Shown here: positions 60,172 through 64,000 of the stretch, one piece after another
How positions within the stretch are numbered: position 1 is the stretch's first letter
Layout: the number at the start of each line of letters is the position of its first letter
Position numbers and translations under genes: made by a program
Assembly (NCBI GenBank): GCA_002711995.1
Contig: PASN01000007.1
Span: 25,546-89,545 of the forward strand
Reading direction: 5' to 3'
Length of the DNA: 64,000 nucleotides
DNA from: Halobacteriovoraceae bacterium
Lineage (GTDB): Bacteria; Bdellovibrionota; Bacteriovoracia; Bacteriovoracales; Bacteriovoracaceae
Notes under the pieces: model-generated
Seen by the model: only the letters and a program-made list of their open reading frames with translations
The model's database searches: none
Told to the model about the DNA's origin: nothing

Positions 60172-61029
60172 ATGAATGTGAATCAAGAAATTACCAGTAA
60201 ATTCCAGCAGTTTAGTGATTCCCTCAATTTAGCTTCGAATTGTGAGATTCAAAAGATCAAACAAAAGTTGGCACTTGACCTAGCTGGATATAAAAACAAT
60301 GAATTTTCGTTGATTTTTATGGGGAGTCTAGCCCGAAGAGAGGCCTCGAAAACCTATGATCGTGACAGCATTTTAATTTTTGCAAACCATGTTGAGCAAG
60401 CTAGAAGGGAAGAAATTGCAGAAAAATGTATTTCCTCTTTTGAAGATTTGGGAATACCAATATGCTCGGGTGGCATGTCAATTGATTCAAAACAAGCAGT
60501 TAAAAGTCTACACGAATGGAGGGAGTTTTTTGAGTGCGCAAGGAAGACTCCAAATGCAAAGAGGATTATTTTTATTGAGGCGATGAGATCCTCAATTTTA
60601 CTATTTGGCAGTCCAGACTTATACGAGGAACATCAGAGTCTTGTGAAGGAGTGTGTGCTTGCAGGCCTGACTACAGATTTTCTGCTTGTAGAAAGTTTCC
60701 TTAACTTGTTTTTATTTTCAAAAAGTAAAACAAAACTAGTTCTAAATCAGATCATTAAGTTCAACTATATCTACGAACCTAAGCTTTTCTTTGAATCTTC
60801 CTTCACTAAAGGAATGAACTTTTTATGTGAAAAACGTATTCTTAAAGTTAAAGATATCCATTGGCTTAAAGGTTTTTATGTCGATTACATGTCTGACAGA
60901 TCTCTTGTTGCGGCTGATTGCTCTCGCAGTAAACGAGATATTAACCTCGCACAAAGTTTAAATCTAAGACTTATTGCTGGAAAAGTTCTAGTCCGCGCAA
61001 CTCTTAAAAGGATATTAGGCCGTGATTAA
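60172..61029 (+). CDS. Nucleotidyltransferase-fold protein
   Basis: A protein of about 285 residues. The start at 60172 is preferred because AAGG lies five bases upstream; an in-frame ATG 111 bases earlier runs through the small divergent gene and has no site. FSLIFMGSLARREASKTYDRDSILIF near 43-68 is the G-S-x-x-R...D-x-D motif of polymerase-beta-like transferases of the GlnE/DUF294 type, though the metal aspartates are spaced as D-R-D. The C-terminal half is helical (LKV, QSLNLRLIAGKVLVRATL). Role unknown; it overlaps the sulfatase-like gene by 8 bases, so it belongs with it. Confidence 0.75.
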   Translation: MNVNQEITSKFQQFSDSLNLASNCEIQKIKQKLALDLAGYKNNEFSLIFMGSLARREASKTYDRDSILIFANHVEQARREEIAEKCISSFEDLGIPICSGGMSIDSKQAVKSLHEWREFFECARKTPNAKRIIFIEAMRSSILLFGSPDLYEEHQSLVKECVLAGLTTDFLLVESFLNLFLFSKSKTKLVLNQIIKFNYIYEPKLFFESSFTKGMNFLCEKRILKVKDIHWLKGFYVDYMSDRSLVAADCSRSKRDINLAQSLNLRLIAGKVLVRATLKRILGRD

Positions 61030-62548
61030 TAAACTTAAAGCTTTCTTCTTGTTAATATTTCCCGCTCAAGTTCTTTTTTTGTCATCAAGTTTAAATCTGC
61101 TGCAAATTGAAAGTATTGGTTATTTTTCGAATGGAAAGTGGTACTTGTTGTTCCCCGTTATTTTAGCCTTTACGCTTCTAACCCTTTTATTAGCTTATCT
61201 AAAAAGGATAAAGAAACAAAAGGCCGTTTCATTTATACAATACTTCTCCATTCTGTTTGTGCTCTTCCAGATTGCAATTGGCTACAACAAGTATGGTTAT
61301 TTTGCTGAATTTGTTTTTATAGGATTGTTATTGTTTCCACTTGTTCACTCCTATCTTGCAAAGTTTAAGGATATAATAGTTTATGTCTCCGTTTCTTATC
61401 TTGCTTTAAATATATACTATATCTCCAAAGTAACTATCTTCAATGAAACACAAGAGGCAGCAGGTTATGAGCGTTTTGAATACTCACCAAAAGGTAGAGA
61501 TACCCTGCCTAATATTTACCATATATTATTAGATGAGGCCTCATTTGAGTCTTTTGAGGAAATTGTTAAGGAGAAAAAACTAAAGCATTTCTCCTCCTTC
61601 GATGTCTTTTCAAATATTACAACAAATTACTCTTTCAGTAAGGGCTCGGCCTTTTCCACCTTTACTTCAAAGTATCTTAATGAAGGAGATAGTGTAACTT
61701 CCAAATTAAATAATGCATTTAACGGGGGAACCACGTTGTTGTCAAAGCTCAAGGGGCTAGGCTATGAGACACTCAAAGTGGGGAACTTGCCTGATATCAT
61801 AAAATCTGACCACCGATATCGATTTGAAGATTTTGATTATGATGAACCAGTCTATAAATATAAGGCCTTAAACAATACTATTGTGTTTTTACAGTTGTTT
61901 AAGAGCAAGTACACACCATTCTTTAGAGCGCCGTTTCTAAATCAATACTTATACCCTTACACAATCTATTCAGAAAAATATGGGTTTCAGAAATTTTTAG
62001 AACAGGAAAAAGACCTTTCAGGCAAGGGGAGATACTCACTAATTTATTTAACGTCCCCTCATTTTCCCTATCTATTGGATGAAAGTTGCAATCATGAACC
62101 TATACTGAATTATACAACTTATGAATCAAGCTATAAGTGTAGTCTGAAAATGATAAATCAATTTTTAGGCAAATTAAAAGAGTTGAACCGCTATAACGAT
62201 TCTTTGATTATTGTTCACTCAGATCACGGCAAGGATTATGGAAGAAAACTTGGAAATCTCGGCAATAGGCATCACCCTATGTTTTTATTTAAAAGAATTG
62301 GTCAAGCTAAAGGTAAGACCTTAAGCACCGCAGGGGAGTTACGAGATTTACCCAAGACTGTTCTTTTCCAAATTGATCCTGAAGCTGGAAAAGAGTTTGG
62401 TGGAAGCAATCTGTATGACATGGAGTCAAAAGAATTTAGGCACTTTTACCAGCTAAACCCTTTTGGTAGGTGGAAGAAAGGTTTTCATTATAAGCTTGAT
62501 AAAGAAATGAATGCTGAATATATGGGAATATTTAGTCTTGAGAAGTAG
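61022..62548 (+). CDS. Membrane-bound sulfatase-like (alkaline phosphatase superfamily) protein
   Basis: A 508-residue inner-membrane protein with about four to five helices (residues 1-150) and a large periplasmic domain. LPNIYHILLDEASFESFEEI near 163-182 begins the sulfatase-type core; SKGSAFSTFTSKYL near 210 could hold the nucleophile (Ser or Thr) and SLIIVHSDHGKDYGR near 398-412 has the metal D-H-G motif. The layout resembles LtaS or phosphoethanolamine-type transferases acting on lipid-linked glycans. Start is GTG at 61022 with AAAGGA upstream. The 3' end overlaps the convergent SGNH-like gene by 17 bases. Confidence 0.82.
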   Translation: MINKLKAFFLLIFPAQVLFLSSSLNLLQIESIGYFSNGKWYLLFPVILAFTLLTLLLAYLKRIKKQKAVSFIQYFSILFVLFQIAIGYNKYGYFAEFVFIGLLLFPLVHSYLAKFKDIIVYVSVSYLALNIYYISKVTIFNETQEAAGYERFEYSPKGRDTLPNIYHILLDEASFESFEEIVKEKKLKHFSSFDVFSNITTNYSFSKGSAFSTFTSKYLNEGDSVTSKLNNAFNGGTTLLSKLKGLGYETLKVGNLPDIIKSDHRYRFEDFDYDEPVYKYKALNNTIVFLQLFKSKYTPFFRAPFLNQYLYPYTIYSEKYGFQKFLEQEKDLSGKGRYSLIYLTSPHFPYLLDESCNHEPILNYTTYESSYKCSLKMINQFLGKLKELNRYNDSLIIVHSDHGKDYGRKLGNLGNRHHPMFLFKRIGQAKGKTLSTAGELRDLPKTVLFQIDPEAGKEFGGSNLYDMESKEFRHFYQLNPFGRWKKGFHYKLDKEMNAEYMGIFSLEK

Positions 62549-63602
62549 ATGTAAGACCCTCTGTGTGTATTGTATCAATTTGTCTTAAAAAATTATCAAC
62601 GTTTTCCTCCGTAAGAACCTTAATACTGTCAGATACATCTGTATTGGATGTCTTACCCAGGGTTATATAGCGACTGATTTCACTGTTTATGAAAGGGTAG
62701 TAGTGGTGACCGTCTCTTGAGTAAACTTTATAATTTTGTGCGAGAGGATTTAAGTAGGTGGTAAAGTATACCTTTGGGAAAGCAGATACTAAGTCTTTGA
62801 TCCATCTTTTGTAGTTCGCATAGAGACCCTCATTCTCATGGATCAGTCTAAGTAGAGTAGTTGATATGGGGGTCGTGAAAACTATTAAGTTGGCACCTTC
62901 ACTCTCTTTGCTAATATTATTAAGGATACTTTTAAAATTTGAAATATATTTATGATTCTTGGGGTAATACCTATTAAAATTCGGCTCTACGATCTCGGAC
63001 TTTGGAATTTTTTCCGTGGTGACGATATTTTCATTTGCTCTGTTGTATGATCGAGCTGAAGAGGTGTTGGTAACAGATCTATAGAGGTTGATTAGAGAGT
63101 GTCTTGTTATGTCGATTGACCAATAGTTAAGTAAAAAGTGTTCTAGTTTTCCTCTGGTGTTCACCTCCTTCAGCATTAACTTATTAGAATTGACTATGGC
63201 CGCAACATCTTCCTTGTACCTTAACATGGACCCAAAATAATCAAATCCGATGATGAGGTTTTTTAACTCGTTATATTGCTTGAAATTTTCTATGAAGTCA
63301 TAAAACTCATATGGCTTTGCGCCGCTGGAAGAGTAGTTGAACACTCTCATACCATTAAAGTGTTTGTGGTTGTAGTAAGCTGTCCTGCTGCTGCCAAGTA
63401 GCAAAGAGTCATAAGTCTTTGGCCTATTTTTTAGGTAGAAAGATTTTAGCTTCCTTTCATCGAACGCTCTTTGCAAAGTGTTTAATGGGTGAGTATGAGT
63501 AAAAATCCACATAGGATCGATTAAAAGGTTAAAAGAACCTATTAACATCAAAGAAATAGAAAGAATGGTAAACCATGACATGACCCATTTTTTTGCATTC
63601 AT
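62532..63602 (-). CDS. SGNH/DltD-like membrane-anchored protein
   Basis: A 356-residue protein with an N-terminal membrane helix (residues 8-28) and a periplasmic domain. SLLLGSSRTAYYNHK near 66-80 is the GxS/G-S-S motif of SGNH-type hydrolases seen in DltD and AlgX/AlgJ-like O-acyl transfer partners, and SRDGHHYYPFIN near 299-310 supplies a D-x-x-H pair. It lies just after an MBOAT gene on the same strand, a classic pairing: the MBOAT moves acyl groups across the membrane and the SGNH protein passes them to a glycan. Acceptor unknown. Confidence 0.82.
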   Translation of the reverse strand: MNAKKWVMSWFTILSISLMLIGSFNLLIDPMWIFTHTHPLNTLQRAFDERKLKSFYLKNRPKTYDSLLLGSSRTAYYNHKHFNGMRVFNYSSSGAKPYEFYDFIENFKQYNELKNLIIGFDYFGSMLRYKEDVAAIVNSNKLMLKEVNTRGKLEHFLLNYWSIDITRHSLINLYRSVTNTSSARSYNRANENIVTTEKIPKSEIVEPNFNRYYPKNHKYISNFKSILNNISKESEGANLIVFTTPISTTLLRLIHENEGLYANYKRWIKDLVSAFPKVYFTTYLNPLAQNYKVYSRDGHHYYPFINSEISRYITLGKTSNTDVSDSIKVLTEENVDNFLRQIDTIHTEGLTSTSQD

Positions 63603-63615
63603 AAAAACTCTTTCT

Positions 63616-64000
63616 TTAGAAGTTGAAGTAAATAAATTCAGAAACTCTATTCAGTGACATTATTGCTCCTGTAAACGCCACGACTGACCAAATGACTGTT
63701 TTATATGTTAACTTAAAATCCTTTATGATTTGGTTTGAATTTGGAAATAGCAAAATTATCGATAATCCAAACAATAGCCATAGGCAAGTTGTAATGTCTC
63801 CTTGAATTCCTGAAAGCAATTCATAAAAAGACAGGTTTGCCTCTCTAAACGAGAAAAATTGGTAGAGCTGTTGGTTTAATGAATGATTTGAAAAACCTGC
63901 CATGGACTTTAAAATTTCAAGTCCATGGTCTAATGTTTGACCTCTAAATATGACCAATGACGCATTTACAAAATTAAATGTAATAAACCAGGCCAGTAAG
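63616..64000 (-). CDS. MBOAT acyltransferase, C-terminal part (cut by window edge)
   Basis: The C-terminal part of a membrane-bound O-acyltransferase; the frame is open to the right edge, so the start lies outside the window. TFNFVNASLVIFRGQTLDHGLEIL is the conserved late helix and F-R motif of AlgI/DltB-like MBOATs, followed by two more helices (LLFGLSIILLFP and VIWSVVAFTGAIMSL). The invariant catalytic His is upstream, beyond the sequence given. It directly precedes the SGNH-like gene, 13 bases away, and forms a pair with it. Confidence 0.8.
   Translation of the reverse strand, partial: LLAWFITFNFVNASLVIFRGQTLDHGLEILKSMAGFSNHSLNQQLYQFFSFREANLSFYELLSGIQGDITTCLWLLFGLSIILLFPNSNQIIKDFKLTYKTVIWSVVAFTGAIMSLNRVSEFIYFNF

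Overview
The window reads as a chromosomal segment of an AT-rich (roughly 40% GC by eye), Gram-negative, motile-lineage bacterium. Lipoprotein and Sec signal peptides, very large multi-domain sensor kinases, a KaiC-family ATPase, RapA, GluQ-type synthetase, lytic transglycosylase and D-Ala-D-Ala dipeptidase genes, and many short secreted proteins of no known family suggest a Bdellovibrionota lineage (Bacteriovorax/Halobacteriovorax-like). That placement is inference from gene content; no rRNA or tRNA gene is present to settle it. Coding density is high: no gene-free stretch exceeds about 210 bp, and I see no insertion sequence, phage gene, CRISPR array or tRNA.

Layout. 0-7.3 kb: a DUF3592 membrane protein, then a tight signalling unit of CheB-CheR-PAS-histidine kinase, response regulator, double-domain KaiC-like ATPase and a second response regulator. 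7.4-17.2 kb: BCCT transporter, rhodanese lipoprotein, fatty-acid-hydroxylase-type membrane protein with an 11-G tract inside it, a CHASE-GAF hybrid kinase, secreted metalloprotease, TIGR04325-type methyltransferase and acyltransferase-3. 17.2-26.9 kb: secreted proteins and a DsbB/DsbA-like pair in which the DsbA-like gene has an in-frame TAG just before its CxxC; epimerase, ATP-grasp, SRPBCC, RhlE helicase, a chitin-deacetylase-like polysaccharide deacetylase and a SemiSWEET-zinc-ribbon fusion. 27-35.6 kb: a DUF5996 / YqcI-YcgG (GntA-like) / DUF1989 operon, CBS protein, lytic transglycosylase, RapA, a glutamyl-Q tRNA(Asp) synthetase with an in-frame TAA just before its zinc-binding CxC, and PAP2 phosphatase. 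35.8-46.7 kb: two tandem Kef-type antiporters, VanX-like dipeptidase, ABC-F ATPase, RRM protein, PAS kinase, a 45-residue basic protein, a 684-residue secreted protein and a DUF819 transporter-like protein.

46.7-59.9 kb is the most unusual part: a dense array of peptide- or small-molecule-tailoring genes on both strands. It holds a JmjC/cupin oxygenase, two HTTM (vitamin-K-carboxylase-like) membrane proteins, a radical SAM/SPASM enzyme, a 2OG-Fe(II) oxygenase, a second fatty-acid-hydroxylase-type protein, a SagB-type nitroreductase-like dehydrogenase, a GT4 glycosyltransferase, a YcaO enzyme and, next to it, a small protein that looks like a PqqD-like recognition domain joined to a Ser/Thr/Cys-rich tail. 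I interpret the 53.6-59.9 kb part as a candidate azol(in)e-type RiPP (TOMM) cluster with a self-recognising precursor and no recognisable E1-like partner. Beyond it, 59.9-64 kb holds an envelope-polymer-type set: small YIDP membrane protein, nucleotidyltransferase-like protein, membrane sulfatase-like protein, SGNH/DltD-like protein and an MBOAT acyltransferase cut by the window edge.

Two recurring oddities cut across the regions. Two otherwise intact genes carry a stop codon immediately before a functional cysteine motif. Two genes with good family or signal-peptide support have no ATG/GTG/TTG start but a well-placed Shine-Dalgarno before ATC or ATA; a third has a better-placed Shine-Dalgarno before ATT than before its ATG.
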